DNA of 64,000 bases from Erythroxylum novogranatense (GCA_029891385.1 CM057228.1:28400214-28464213), one strand, 5' to 3'. Shown: positions 1 through 11,347, numbered from the stretch's first letter. The notes: generated by a model from the sequence alone, not told the origin. Numbers and translations: made by a program.

Positions 1-600
1 GATTTCCTACCATTTTAAATTTCTTCTCGGAGCTTACTCAATTCTGCATCCTATGCTTGTAACTCCCTAACCTTCTCTCTGAGTATCGGTCTCAATTTGG
101 TTCCTCCTGTTTCAAACTTATCCTAAAATTAGCCATTTCTTCCAATAACGTCAGATAAATTGTTTGCACATGAGCTACTGAGGATTTCCTGTTCAAAGCA
201 TCTGACATTGCATTTGCCTTTCCTATAAGTTATTCAATTAATAGATCATAATCCCTTAACAACTCTAACCACCTTCTTTGTCTCAAATTTAATTCCTTTT
301 GGCTCAACAAATACTTAAGACTTTTATGATCTGTAAAAATCTTTGTTTGAACTTCATATAGATAATGCCTCAAAATTATCAAGAAAAAGATTACTGCTGT
401 GAATTCCAAATCATGGGTTGGATAATTTAACTCATAAGGCTTCAGTTGTCGTGAAGCATAAGCTATCACCCTATCTCTCTGTATCAATACACAACCTAAC
501 CCCTTTTTTGAGGCATCACTATACACGGTATAACCCTCATCTCCAATAGGCAAAATTAAAACTGGAGCACTTGTCAATCTGTGCTTGAGCTCCTCAAAGC
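1..600 (-). pseudogene. Element A: RNase H domain of Ty3/gypsy pol (decayed)
   Basis: The minus strand reads as the RNase H part of a Ty3/gypsy polyprotein, which degrades the RNA strand of the RNA/DNA hybrid during reverse transcription. At 230-577 an open stretch carries the family landmarks: the first catalytic Asp in [10 protein letters not shown], a Glu in THDLEFTAV, then the Asp in [11 protein letters not shown], followed by the usual [10 protein letters not shown]. Below 230 the frame is closed by a stop, but recognisable sequence (GKAN, SDALNRK) continues to the window edge, so the rest of pol lies outside. A KIWRHY-type segment is altered to IILRHY. It is continuous with the RT relic at 601-1240 and belongs to element A, which continues at 5679 after the X1 insertion. 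Confidence 0.88.
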
Positions 601-1240
601 TTTTCTAACATTCCTCACTCTAGACAAATTTCTGATTCTTCTTCAATAACTTAGTTATCGGAGCCGTTATCATAGAAAATTCCTCAAAGAATCTCTTATA
701 ATATTCTGCCAAACTAAAAAAATTCCTCACCTCTTTCACTGTCTTGGGTGCATACCAATTCACCACAGCTTCAACCTTCCTTGGATCAACGTGTACCCCT
801 TCCTTTGAAATCACAAGCCCAAGGAATATCACTTCGTGAAGCCAAAACTCACATTTGCTGAATTTGGCATAAAGTTCGCTCTTCCTCAATGTCTGCAACA
901 TAATCCTGAGATGCTCCTCATGTTCCCCTTCACTCTTGGAATACACCAGAATGTCATCGATAAAAACTATGACAAACTAATCTAGATATTCCTCGAAGAC
1001 CGTATTCATGAGATCCATAAAAGCAGCTGAAGTATTGATCAATCTAAAAGGCATAACTAGAAACTCGTAATGCCCATACCGTGTTCTGAAGGTTGTCTTG
1101 TTTACATCAGACTCCCTAATTCTGAGCTGATGATAACCTGACCTGAGATCAGTCTTGGAGAAGACCCCCTGTAGCTGGTCAAACAGGTCATCAATTCAGG
1201 GAAGACGATACGTGTTCTTAATAGTCACCTTGTTGAGTCT
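601..1240 (-). pseudogene. Element A: reverse transcriptase core (decayed, split by X1)
   Basis: Minus-strand RT palm/thumb region of a Ty3/gypsy element. The catalytic motif [10 protein letters not shown] lies at about 944-970; FIDD is the plant gypsy form of YxDD. Downstream, 620-946 stays open and holds the connection region ([22 protein letters not shown]-like KRFFEEFS). A stop interrupts YLD-FVIV just before the active site and another follows KKNQKFV. Towards 1240 the fingers region ([16 protein letters not shown], then KVTIKN) is readable until it stops exactly at the X1 target site. The missing N-terminal part resumes in frame sense at 5679. Not functional. Confidence 0.9.
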
Positions 1241-1499
1241 CCGATTGTTGGACCCCGATTTTTAAGTAGAATTTAGAAATAAGAAATGATATAAAATAAG
1301 TGTTATATATATATATGTTGTATGTATGCTTTAAGGAAACTTATGAGAAAAGCATTATTGGATGTTGATGTATTTGATAATTGTGGAGATTGGTATGGTT
1401 TATAAAAGTTCAAGTGGATGAGTTGATTGAAATGAAGTTAAATAGCAAGAATTAAAAAAAAGTGTGAAAATTTGAAAAATTTAGAAAGTTTGACTTTGG

Positions 1500-2700
1500 G
1501 GATGAATAGTGAAAAATTGTTTGACTTGGGAGTTGACTTTTTGATTTTGGGAGAATTTGAGAAAATTATCTTCTGGAAATTTGTAGTTTATGTCAAGAGC
1601 TTTCTGTAGCCATAAAGTTTGATATTTTTCGATATCGGGAGTGAGAGTTATGATCACCAAAGTTAAGCGAAGTTTGACTTTTGAGAAAAAGTTGACTTTT
1701 TGATTTAGGCAAAATTCGAGAAAGTGATCAACATGAACATTGTAGCCTCTGTCGAGAGCTTTTTGTGGACATAAAGTTTGCTATTTTTCGATGTCGGGAT
1801 TGAAAGATATGATTTTCTAAAGATATGCTTTGTTTTGAAAATGCTATTAAGTATAGATTTGTGTATTCTATGCTTCGAGGCCACTCGTCGTATAGATTTA
1901 GTTTGAATTAGAGTACATGATCTTCATGAAAGTTTTGGATGATGCTTTTATCTTTCCATTGATATGAAGTTTGCAATTTTTCGATATCGAGGCTAGGAGT
2001 TATGAGCGATTAAAAATTAGAAGTCGTTTAGGAAAAGCTGTTTTGGACAGAATATTTGATTGAGGTTTTGACCCCTTTCAAGACCTAATTTGATTTTGAG
2101 AACTTCAGGGAAGTTGTAGAGCTTCCTTTGATCTTTTTATTGACACCAAATGTGTCAAATTTCGAGTTCGGGATCGAGAGATATGAGTTTTGAAAAGTTC
2201 AGTTTTGAAGTTCCGATACTTTGTTTTTAATCCGATCCCTTTTGTAATCTTTTGATTATAATTCCTTCGTCCGACATCCGATTGATTTGATTCTCGAAGT
2301 GTTGGATTCCTAAGACAATTACGTTCATTTTTATGAAGAATTATGATTTTTAGGAGATTAAATGGAAAGAGATTGATTGAACCAAAGTAAGAGATTTGGT
2401 TATAGGTTATAAGTTGGATAATTTTCTGAACATGGTTCAGTATTTTGTGATTTTCGGGAGCTGTACAACTCTGATTGAGGTGATTCTTGAGGGAAAATAA
2501 AGTTAAGATATAGGGCTACAACTCTTGTGAAGGGATCGAAATTTAATTTCATCCCTAAGATTGTAAATTTTTGGACAGAAGTTATGTTAAAGTTCAATCT
2601 CGAATTTTGTGAAGGTCCGATAGTATTTTGGCTATAACTTCTTCGTTTATGATCCGAATTGAGGGCGGTCGGTGGCGTTGGATTCGTATGATCTAGAGGA
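1500..2700 (+). repeat. Diverged tandem modules in the X1 U3 region
   Basis: Several diverged units of roughly 150-200 bp follow each other. The recurrent phrases are a TTGTAG-type start, GAGCTTT, a TTGATATTTTTCGATATCGG-like core (for example 1620-1640, 1788-1800, 1975-1990), then a GAGAG-TTATGA-type end. Related modules recur at 34550-35700 in X2 and, on the opposite strand, in X3 (47100-47600, 56500-57500), in the LTR of A (24380-24700, 25380-25530) and in the extra block of the B right LTR. Such arrays could hold transcription enhancers; that role is inference. Confidence 0.6.
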
Positions 2701-3840
2701 ACAATTTTCAAGAAGAAAGTTTGTCCAAATTATTTTGTTTAGTTGTCCGAAAATAGGACGCAAGTAGTCAGTTTTTCAAGTTCCTGCAGGGGCAATTTTG
2801 GAAATAGGCAAATAAGTGAGGGGCATTTTGGTCTTTTACCCCCCCCCCCCCCATTTTTAATGACATGGAAGAAAACATAAGGGATTGTCGTTTTTACATC
2901 TGCAACTTACGAAAATAAGAGAAAAAGAAAGGAAAGAAGATGAAGAAGAGAAAAGGAGAAGAGAGAAGCCATCGTAGAAGAGAGAAGAAGAAGAAGTGAT
3001 GTAAGTTTCGGTTTTTCCATGGGTTTTCCAGCCATTTTCGTTTTTTTTCAAGGGGGAAAGAGGATGAAAGAAGGTGAAAGCTCCATGGCTTCCAAGAAAT
3101 ACGAAAATGAAGAGAGAGAAGGTAAGAGAAAAGTTTTAAATTTTGAGTTATTCTTAAAATTTTGGTTTAGATTAATTAGAAATGATGTGGGTTTATGTGC
3201 TATGAGATTAATTTAGTAATTGTCAAGTATAATGAGTTAATTTTGGTTATGGAAGATTCTAGAGAGAGAAAGCTTAGTGAAGAAGATGATGAATAGTGAA
3301 ATTTGGAAGTTTTTGAAATTGATGCTTTAGAAAGCTTGGATTAATGGTGAATTTGAGATATCCTAAGTCAATTTTGATGTTTATGCTTTAGGTGAAGTTT
3401 AATTTGAAAAATTATAAATTGGAGGTTTAGGCCAAATTAGAAATTTGGGGATTTTGTGAATTAATGGTATAGAATCATCAATACTAGTATGAATTGGTGA
3501 AATATGAAATCAATTGTGAAGAAATTGTGATTTATGGTATTGAATTTGTGTAAATTGGTTTAGGCCAATTTTGAAAATTGGGGATTTTCAAAATTGGAGA
3601 TTGAAATAACTTGATTTTATATGGAATTGGTGTTTCCTAAGCTCAATTTGAGTAATTAAGTTAAATATGATATTGAATTTGAGTGGATTGGTTTAGGTGC
3701 ATTTTGGAATTTGGGGATTTTGAAGGATTTTGGAAATTTATGATTTAGATAGCTTGATTTTATGTGAAATTAGTGTTTTCTAAGTTTAAATTGATGAATT
3801 ATGACATTTATGAAGTTGAATTTGGATTAATTTGGTTTAG

Positions 3841-3916
3841 GAAATTTTAATGTGGAATAAAGAAGAAGGCGTTGGAGCAATTGAGGCACAAAGCAAGTTG
3901 TTAGCATGGATATGAG
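3841..3916 (+). other. Candidate LTR mini-exon (X1), 76 nt
   Basis: Preceded by a TTTGGTTTAG acceptor (AG 3839-3840) and followed by GAG/GTGGGTA (donor GT 3917-3918). The same length, 76-77 nt, occurs in X2 and X3 although the flanking introns differ. Upstream donor: AAG/GTAAGA at 3122, giving a 719-nt intron 1. Confidence 0.55.
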
Positions 3917-4749
3917 GTGGGTAGTATATTTATATTTTGATTTATAAGCTATATGTGAATTTTTGAAAATTAAAGAAAACAAAATTTGATTTTTGATAAA
4001 TTATTGTTGATAAAAATGTTTGAAAAAGGAAGTAAATGTTTGAAATTATGATTTCGAAGAGTTAAAATGAGTTTTAGAAAATGCAAGAATTATGAAATTC
4101 ATGGTTTTCAAATTATTTGATTTATGATTTAAATGATTTAAAGAATTAGTGCATATATTGTGATGAATATGTGATTTAAGTGAATTGCATTCGATTTGTT
4201 ATATGAATTCATGTGGATATATGTTGGTGTCATTTATGACACATTATGATTATATGATATGAAAATTTTAAAGCAAATGTGAAATTTCGAAAAGTGCCTT
4301 CGGGCAATCTGCTTATTTTAAGCATGAATATGTGAATTGTATAGGTTTGGTCAGGTCCCCTCCGTAGAGTCGATTACCTTTGTCTCCCTCGATAGCCTTC
4401 TCACTACGCCCCTCAAGTGGCTTAGAGTTCCAATTTGATTCCCTCGTTCACTGGCCGCATACGACCGCTATCTGAGAATGTGCGATGACGTCTGTTAGGG
4501 CGAAACCAAACCATTTTGTTATGTTATGTGATTTTGATTTTGTTTATGTCGTGAAATTTCTCAAGTGATTGCATTCATGTTTATGAGAAATTTTGAAAAT
4601 GAGAAAAGGGTTTTCAACCATGAAATTATAGAAATTTGATATGAAAAGTTTGGAAAATTGAAAAGGGTTTGAGAAAATATTTAAAAGTTGAAAAGTTTGA
4701 AAACTAAGCCTTTTGGCAAAAGTTTATGAAAATTGATTTACCTTATTAT

Positions 4750-4815
4750 TCAGTTTATAAATATATTACCCACGAGCTTAGAGCTCACCCCTTTCATCCC
4801 TATCTCCGTGTTTCG
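4750..4815 (+). promoter_or_regulatory. TATA-like box and GAGCTTAGAGCTCACCC block in X1
   Basis: TATAAATA lies at 4756-4763 and is followed by the inverted repeat GAGCTTAGAGCTC running into CACCCCTTTCATCCC. The same arrangement is present in X3 (reverse, 45418-45480) and, more decayed, in the LTR of A (25843-25900). CTCAC at 4784-4788 is a good plant branch-point match. In X3 a CCAG acceptor follows 23 nt after the branch A; in X1 that site reads CCG, so the acceptor is lost here. The block may serve as a promoter, a splice branch region or both. Confidence 0.45.
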
Positions 4816-5678
4816 ATGCGGAGATCGGATGAAAGAGTGTCAAGACATTCGATTCGATTTTGTAGTATTTGGATTTTTGTGTAAATTGAGATTTTGGTAT
4901 TAAAATTGGATATGGCTTAAATTGCCATGTAAGTATATGATTTATGAAGTTTGTATGTAATTGTGTATATTGGGTTGTTGCAAAAGAATGAAGAGGTTGA
5001 TGTACAGATTTAAAATTTGTAATTGTAAATAATTTTGGAAATTGTATATGAAATTGTGTATGATTTTGAGAAAATATATTGTTAATTGATATGGGAATTT
5101 GATTGAAGTGTTTAGAACTAAGATTGCGTTTATTGCTGATGTTTGGATTCCGGACGGGAGAGTCCGATGATTCTGGATTTTGTGATATTAGAAGTGTATT
5201 TTGGTTTTGCAGGAATTTTTTGGGATAGGATAAATGTAGTCGTTATGCTGCCGAATTTTCGTTAGAAAATAAATTGAAAAAGAAGAAAAATAAAATTTAG
5301 ATGTATGAAAGATGGATTTATGAGATTGGTATTAATGTTAAGAAGTTTATTATGATTTGAGTGCGATTTGGGATTTGTATGAGTATTCAAGCATATGATG
5401 ATTTTGTATGTAATGAAATAAAGTGATTAAGAAAGAAAAGACAAGGAATAAGAAAGAAAAAAAAATTATACCGAATTTCGGAATGGTACGTCTTAGGGTT
5501 TCCAACGCGATTATGTTCATCTATTCGAATGTGTTTCTGTGTTCTTGATTGTTCTCGGATGTCGGCGCCATTTGTTAAGTATCGATTCCGCTTCGCTTCG
5601 TTTTGCTTCGGTACTTTCGTTTTCTGTTTTTCGTTTTCCGGTTGGGATCCGGTTCCCGGATCGGGTCCCAACACCGAT

Positions 5679-6282
5679 AATCAATGCACATGCACCATGT
5701 TCCATCTGTCTTCTTAACAAACAGAACTGGTGCTCCCTATGGTGATGAACTCAACCTTATGTACCCCTTCTCTAAAAATCCTTCCAACTATTCCTTAATC
5801 TCCTTCAGCTCTGCTAGAGCTATTCTATAGGGTGGTATAGAAATGGGTGCGGTTATGGGAATCAAGTTGAAGGCAAACTCGATTTGCCTCACTGACAGCA
5901 AACTAGGTAATTCTTCTAGAAATATGTCTAGAAATTGCCTCATAATTGGAAGATCCTCTAACCTCCCTTCATTCACATTAGTTTCCACAACATATGCCAA
6001 GAAGGCTTCATATCCCTTTCCTATCATCCTGTCAGCCATCAAAGCTGAAATAATTCTTAGTGATGGTATTTTCTTGTCCCCTCTGAAAATCATTGTCTCA
6101 CTGTTACCTAGATCAAATTCCACCTCCTTAAGGCCACAATCCAATTTCACATAATATTTTTCTATAACATCCATTCCTAGTATGACATCTAGCCCTTTTA
6201 GATCTAGGGATAGTAAGTCCACTACTAGCTGAGCACCTTCGAAGAAAAGTTCACAATCCCTATACACTTGACTTATAATCAC
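5679..6282 (-). pseudogene. Element A: RT N-terminus and protease-RT linker (decayed)
   Basis: Continues element A on the far side of X1. At 5679-5740 the minus strand reads [12 protein letters not shown] and then WCMCIDYR, the RT fingers start. Upstream, ISIPPYRIALAELKEIKE marks the standard linker before RT. The open stretch 5788-6282 (164 aa) includes VILGMDVIEKYYVKLDC, the C-terminal half of the retropepsin fold, and an FLDIFLEELPSL segment equivalent to the plant gypsy FPEELPGLP motif. Stops after KEIKE and before GAPV close the frame. Relic, not a gene. Confidence 0.88.
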
Positions 6283-6728
6283 TTTTCTCCCTAGAGGAGT
6301 ACTAACAATTAAAGGACTACCAAAGGCCTCAAATCAACATCATGTAATGTCATGCTTGCAAAAACAAATGAATGCGTGGAGTCAGAATCAATCAACACAT
6401 ATACTGCATAATTGAATAAATGAGTCATACCTGTGACAACTTCAGCTGTGGCTACAGTTTCCTCTCTAGTCATAGCAAATACTCTGACCGGCACCTGACC
6501 CTTTGGTCTCCCTGAAAGAATAACCTTCTTTACAGCTCCAAAACTGCCCACTTTAGTGACTGGCCTAGTCTCCATTGTTTATGCTCTCTTGGGGGCTTGC
6601 AACTGTGACCCCTCTTATTTTGTTGCTTGGGGACAATCCCTGATTATGTGTCCCTTCTCTCCGCATCAGAAGCATGCTCCAAGTAACTTAAAGCACTCTC
6701 CTTTGTGAATCTTCCCACAATGCTCACA
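6283..6728 (-). pseudogene. Element A: protease active site and zinc knuckles (decayed)
   Basis: The minus-strand open stretch 6309-6575 carries the retropepsin site as VLIDSDSTHSF. Plant gypsy proteases normally have D-S/P-G-S/A-THSF, so the conserved Gly is replaced by Asp and catalysis is unlikely. Before it comes VRVFAMTREE, the usual VYAMTRQEA lead-in. At 6640-6725 two cysteine clusters are readable: CEHCGKIHKGEC, then C-x-stop-C-x4-H-x4-C, with a stop inside the second knuckle. These knuckles bind genomic RNA in the gag nucleocapsid. Confidence 0.82.
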
Positions 6729-7511
6729 TTAAGGGTTTGCGTATCTGTTCTTCCCCGTCCTTCTAGTGCCTCTCACACTTGAGGCTTGCCCTGTGATTGT
6801 CCTTACCTGCTTGTTCTTGGTAGGGCTACTACTTCCCACTTCACTTTGAGTATGGTAACTCCTTATACTCCTCTCAAGCATTAGAGCACTCATTCCCTTC
6901 TTAAAAGACTGCTCCCTATTCTTCCTCTTCCTGCTCACTTCATTCTTTATATTCTCTAGTTTCTTAGCCTGGAGTGCAACATCTGCCAGTTGTTGGTTGT
7001 CATATAAATTGTGGATCAAGACTTTCTCCTTGATCCCAAAATGCAATCCTTCCTTAAACTTGCGACATTTATCCTCCTCATTAGCAACAATATTGGCTGC
7101 ATACCGTGACAGCTGGGTGAACTTCAGCTCATACTTACTCACACTTATATCCCTCTATGTGAGGTTTAGGAATTCCTTAGTCTTCTCTAGGATATAGAGC
7201 CTCGAGAAGTACTTCCTCCTGAAAGCTTCCAAAAAGTCTCTCCATGACAACACCAGATGTATCTTTTGAATGTGGGGTACTGATTCCTACCAATGAAGTG
7301 CATCCCCTTGCAGCAAGCTAACTGCATAATCCAGCTTCTCCTCATAAGAGCACTTCATTTAAATCAGAACCCTCTCGGTCCTCTTCAATCAGGCTTCAAC
7401 CTCTTCTAGATTTATAGTTGCACTAAAATCTACAACTCCGTACTTGCGGAGCTTATAATACTGTCCACTTCTGTCTACTAAAGTTGGCAACGGCACTTGT
7501 GACCCTTGGCC
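6729..7511 (-). pseudogene. Element A: gag capsid region (decayed, interrupted by B)
   Basis: Gag capsid of a Ty3/gypsy element. The 137-aa open stretch 6729-7142 contains YELKFTQLSRYA, then EEDKCRKFKEGLHFGI, the most conserved part of plant retrotransposon gag. Above 7142 the frame is broken but still shows WRDFLEAFRRKYF-like and LLQGDALHW-like phrases and LKRTERVL. It reaches MGQGSQVP at 7511, where element B is inserted; the N-terminal remainder is at 23811-24024. The TSD catag falls exactly on the split codons. Confidence 0.85.
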
Positions 7512-7516
7512 CATAG

Positions 7517-9951
7517 TGTAGCACCTCCTTACCTCAGGGTACATACCGGGACACCCAAAGATCACCCCGGCACATATCCTACGACAAGGGCGAGCTACTT
7601 TCGATCACTACATTCACTTCCAATGGCATGGTATCACAATTTACTTAAAAACTATCATAAGAAGATCACAATATTTTAAATTCACTTTTCCTCATAACGT
7701 TTTGTAATCACCAAAGTCTACATTGTGCCTTTCAACATTTCCCTTAGGAACACATCAAAACCTAATACAAAAGGACTACATGAGAGAGCAAAAATATATG
7801 CAGTCTATCTAAATTGTCCATAAATTCCAACTGACCGACCTTTGAGCCATGACTTCACTTGCCAGCACACAATCCACACGGCTGGTATAGCCTCTCAGTA
7901 GCTAGAATAGTCTCTCGGTCCTGAAAAGATAACGTTGCAATTTTGATGAGTTTTGCGAACTCAATGAGGTAATCATCATCGATGGTTCGGTAATCATCAT
8001 CGATGGTTCAGTCAATTCATGCATCACATCATTACACAAAACATAATATTCAGCTATTTACATATTCACAACATATCACATTGTCCATACAAAACACACA
8101 TCAATTATAATTGGCAATGCACGTGAGACTCACTTTCATTTATTATTGTCGTCTCTGTTTTTAAACCCGAACCAGATCGGCCGGTCTGACTGGTGACCGG
8201 TCGGTGGTCCGGTCCGGTTTATCCCTCAAAATCGGCTATAAATTGACCCAGTCTGAACCGATCAATTGACCGGTCGGACCGGTCCAACTATTTTTTTTAT
8301 TTTTTATTTTTTGAATTTTTTTAAATTTTTTTAATATTATAAATAATTAAATATAATTATTGCATAATTATTACGTCACCCAGTTCGACCGATTACCGGT
8401 CAAACCAGTGACCAGTAAGGCCACCGGTTTAATAACCGATCCGGGTTTCAGAACATTGATTGTCGTTTTGACCGAGTGCCTTTTTACCAGCTCATCCCTT
8501 CATGGATGTCGAGCTTTTTTGTATAACGTCTCATATCCCTTAGTGGATATCGGGTACAGTCGCACTCGAGCCTAAGGCTCTATTCACATTCTGAGCTTTA
8601 AGCTGTTTATCCTGGCAACTTCGGTCATAACTTGTTTGATCTTACATGTATTCATGTAATGAATGTTTCACATAACATAAACTCAATCAATCACATGGAT
8701 GCACATTCACGTTTAGATCACATTCATCATCGGACCTTAGTCCGGCATTCAACAGAAATGCTGAGCACGCTTTTGCATTCATATATACATTCACAATTTG
8801 GAGTACTTAAATAACTCATTCTAACCACATTCTCAAGCAGACAATTAATTAAGTGAGAACATCTAGGTTGCTCCCGAAGCTAATGCCTAGAAGATCCGGC
8901 AACGTCTGGAAGTTGACGTTCCAGTTGCTCCTTTATAACAATTAGCATACATGATATCACAATTTTTACCATTAAGAGTGTTCAATAATGCACATGTATG
9001 AGATGAATTATGTACAATGCATGTTCATGATAAATCTCGAGTATCGCTCCTTGATTCCTCTCAACACTATCCCTATACCAAAAAAAAACTAATTTAACAC
9101 TATAACTGAATTTATTTCTTCCCAACTACCCAGTATTTATGAACAACCATGTAAATGTCATTTTTCATGCAGATGACAGTAATCTACCAACTTTATTTCA
9201 CAAATCCCCAACTCTAAGGGATTTCTTCACCACTTACCTGCTAAAAACTCCAAAATCTTCAAGCCATAAACTCCACACATTTTACGTACTTCACTGAGTA
9301 CAATGAGCAGCTTCTATTTTTTTCTCAGGATAGAGGACAAATGGCAAAGTAGGTTTGGTGAAGGAAAGGAAAAACACAGAAGTCTCTTAGAAGGTATTTG
9401 ATGAAAAACTCTGGGTTTCAAAAGGAAGATTGGAAAAGATGTTAGTAAGGAAGGGACTTAGACAAGACTTAACCTGTCAACTCTCAAAGAATAGTAACCT
9501 ACTTCTAGAAAGAGTACAAAAGACTAAGTGACACTTGTCACTTACCCAATACCCAAGTTCTAACTTAGTTTCTTTTGAAACTAACTCCCTTGACTTTCAT
9601 CTTTACAATCCAACTATCTCCAAGCTTCTTTTAATTTCTTGTTCCCTATTATAAATATATATCTTTCTCAATACACCATAAATTCACCAACATATACAAA
9701 TACAATATTTCCACCAATCATTAATATTTCCAATGTAAAAACGTCCATAACTCTAAAAATTCATAGATCCATCCATTTATACCCGGAATTATTCATGAAT
9801 ACATGTACAATTATTTTCATGTGCAAATTCATTCACTATTCATGTATAAGTGCATGGCATTTATATGCATGAACATGGAAATGCATCTCTAACTCTCATT
9901 AATCACTCACATTTACTATTCTAACCCTCCCACAAGTAATGGGATGCTACA
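7517..9951 (-). repeat. Element B 3' LTR (left copy, 2435 bp)
   Basis: On the minus strand it begins TGTAGCATCCCATTAC and ends GGAGGTGCTACA. It contains the MITE at 8153-8458 that the right copy lacks, and lacks the 1.3 kb block present at 18891-20226. The donor CAG/GTAAGTG is kept at 9237, but the mini-exon sites are damaged: the TTATAG acceptor reads TTATAA near 8935, and the GTGAGTAACC donor is deleted near 8870. A 21-bp unit containing ATCATCATCGATGG is duplicated at 7970-8010, just beside the branch-point-like block. Confidence 0.9.
8153..8458. mobile_element. hAT-type MITE, 306 bp
   Basis: Present only in the left LTR of B; the right LTR has the uninterrupted site near 18260. The flanks are an exact 8-bp duplication, attgtcgt (8145-8152 and 8459-8466), the size made by hAT transposases. 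The ends are imperfect inverted repeats, CTCTGTTTTTAAACCCG against CAATGTTCTGAAACCCG. The body is rich in ACCGG/CCGGT words and forms a near-palindrome around a short A/T core (8290-8350). No ORF; it would depend on an external transposase. It arrived after B inserted. Confidence 0.85.
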
Positions 9952-9966
9952 ACTCTCCCCTCCTTA
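9952..9966 (-). promoter_or_regulatory. Element B polypurine tract
   Basis: Minus-strand AAGGAGGGGAGAGT abuts the 3' LTR start. It is the RNase H-resistant primer for plus-strand synthesis. The same purine run precedes the 3' LTR of C (30282-30297). Confidence 0.85.
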
Positions 9967-10579
9967 ATGAAATTTCTTCCTCGAAATTCTTACCTGTTTG
10001 CTCGAATAGGTGGGGATATTGCCTCCTCATATGCTTCTCTGTCTCCCATCTTGTTTCTTCAGTTGAGTGGTTCCTCCAAAGGACTTTTACCAATCAAATA
10101 ACCCTGTTCCTTAACTGCTTAATCCGTGATCCCACAATCTTAATCGGCTCCTTAATATAGCTTAAGTTACTAGCGACCTCAATTTCCTAAGCCGGTATCA
10201 CATGTGTCAGATCCGACCGGTATCTGCAGAGCATACTCATATGAAACACATTATACAATTGACACATCTCATTCGGTAAAGCTAACTTATAGGCTAAAGG
10301 TCCAATCCTCTCAATGATCTCATAAGGACCAATGTACATAGGGCTCAACTTGCCCTTTTTACTGAATCTCAAAACTCCCTTCTAGGGTGACACTCTCAAG
10401 AATACTCTATCCCCCACACTGTACTCCATATCACGTCGATGTTGATCCACATAACTTTTCTGTATATCCTGAGCCACTTTAATCCGGCTTCAGATCAACT
10501 TCACCTTATCGACGGTATCCTGTATTAACTCTGGACCTTCAATCATTCTCAATCCTTCTTCATCCTAATATAATGGCGA
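9967..10579 (-). pseudogene. Element B: integrase C-terminus with chromodomain-like tail
   Basis: Minus strand. 10187-10372 holds KLSPMYIGPYEIIERIG and VFHMSMLCRYRSD, the GPY/F module that follows the integrase core. Below it, after stops, WRNHSTEETRWETEKHMRRQ is readable near 10000-10080. That matches the aromatic, acidic pattern of the chromodomain-like C-terminus of plant chromoviruses (family knowledge), where it is thought to direct integration to chromatin. At least three stops interrupt it (after HVIPA, in VI-LVKVL and near 10384). The reading frame runs right up to the polypurine tract. Confidence 0.82.
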
Positions 10580-11347
10580 TCAACATTTTCTAGCATACAA
10601 TGCCTCATACGGTGCCATCGCAATACTATTGTGGTAATGGTTGTTGTAGGCAAACTCTATCAATGCCATATATTGATCCCAAGCTCCTCTAAATTCCAAT
10701 ACACAAGCCCTGAGTATATCCTCAACAGTCTTGATTGTCCTCTCACTTTTTCCGTTTGTTTGAGGATGAAATGTTATACTAAAGTTCAACTTAGTACCCA
10801 TAGCAGACTGTAAACTCCTCCAAAACCTCGAAGTAAATCTAGGATCCCTGTCCGATATTATAGACACTGGAAACCCATGCAGTCTCACCACCTCATTCAC
10901 ATACTTCTGGGGCAACTGATCAAGTGAGTTATTCTCTCTCACTAACAAGAAATGAGTCGATTTAGTTAACCAGCCCACTATGACCCATATAACATCATGT
11001 TGCCTCAGAGTCTTGGGCAATCCCATGATGAAGTCCATAGTGATGCGTTCCCATTTCCACTATGGAATAGGCAATGAATGTAACTTCCCTACTGGAGCTT
11101 GGTGTTCAATCTTAACTTGCTAGCAAGTCATACCTCTAGATACATACTCCGCCACTTGTTTCTTCATTCTTGGCCACCAAAAATGCCGCTTTAGTGTGTT
11201 ATACATCTTGATAGTACCAGGATGCATAACATAGGCAGCCATATGAGCTTCCTCAAGAATCTCCTTTTTCAGATCATCTACATTAGGCACACACAGCCTC
11301 TGTCTCAACCACAAAGTCTCATCCATCAATTCAAACTCAAAATCCAA
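10580..11347 (-). pseudogene. Element B: integrase zinc-binding and catalytic domains
   Basis: The minus-strand HHCC region (11120-11347) reads EEAHMAAYVMHPG, then HFWWPRMKKQ and RGMTC; the first Cys of the C-L-T-C pair is replaced and a stop follows the second. The catalytic core (10580-11038, 152 aa) has VIVGWLTKS where the family has VIVDRLTKS, so the first Asp of the D-D-E triad is Gly. The second Asp (IISDRDPRFTSRF) and the Glu (TNGKSERTI) remain. Integration activity would be lost. The upstream end is cut by solo LTR E at 11354. Confidence 0.9.

Larger units (their letters stand above)
1246..5673 (+). mobile_element. X1: 4.4 kb solo LTR of a long-LTR family
   Basis: A 4428-bp block begins TGTTGGACCCCGAT and ends GGGTCCCAACA, with TG...CA termini and terminal inverted complementarity. 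It is flanked by the exact 5-bp duplication ccgat (1241-1245 and 5674-5678), so it is one integration event left as a solo LTR. It interrupts the RT of element A between codons for a CIDYR motif and RLNKV. Sister copies are X2 (34267-38144) and X3 (44428-57729, reversed). Inside are about 1.2 kb of diverged U3 modules (1500-2700), a purine-rich leader with ATGs (2870-3120), a donor AAG/GTAAGA at 3122, a mini-exon (3841-3916), a TATA-like box with the GAGCTTAGAGCTCACCC block (4756-4790) and a candidate acceptor TTTTGCAG at 5212. No coding capacity is seen. Confidence 0.93.

Noticed and set aside
2839..2852. Run of 14 C
   Set aside because: Homopolymer in one X copy only; probably slippage or sequencing error.
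3019..3216. 65-codon plus-strand frame starting MGFPAIF in X1
   Set aside because: It crosses the predicted donor at 3122 and is not kept in X2 or X3; likely a leader ATG and not a gene.
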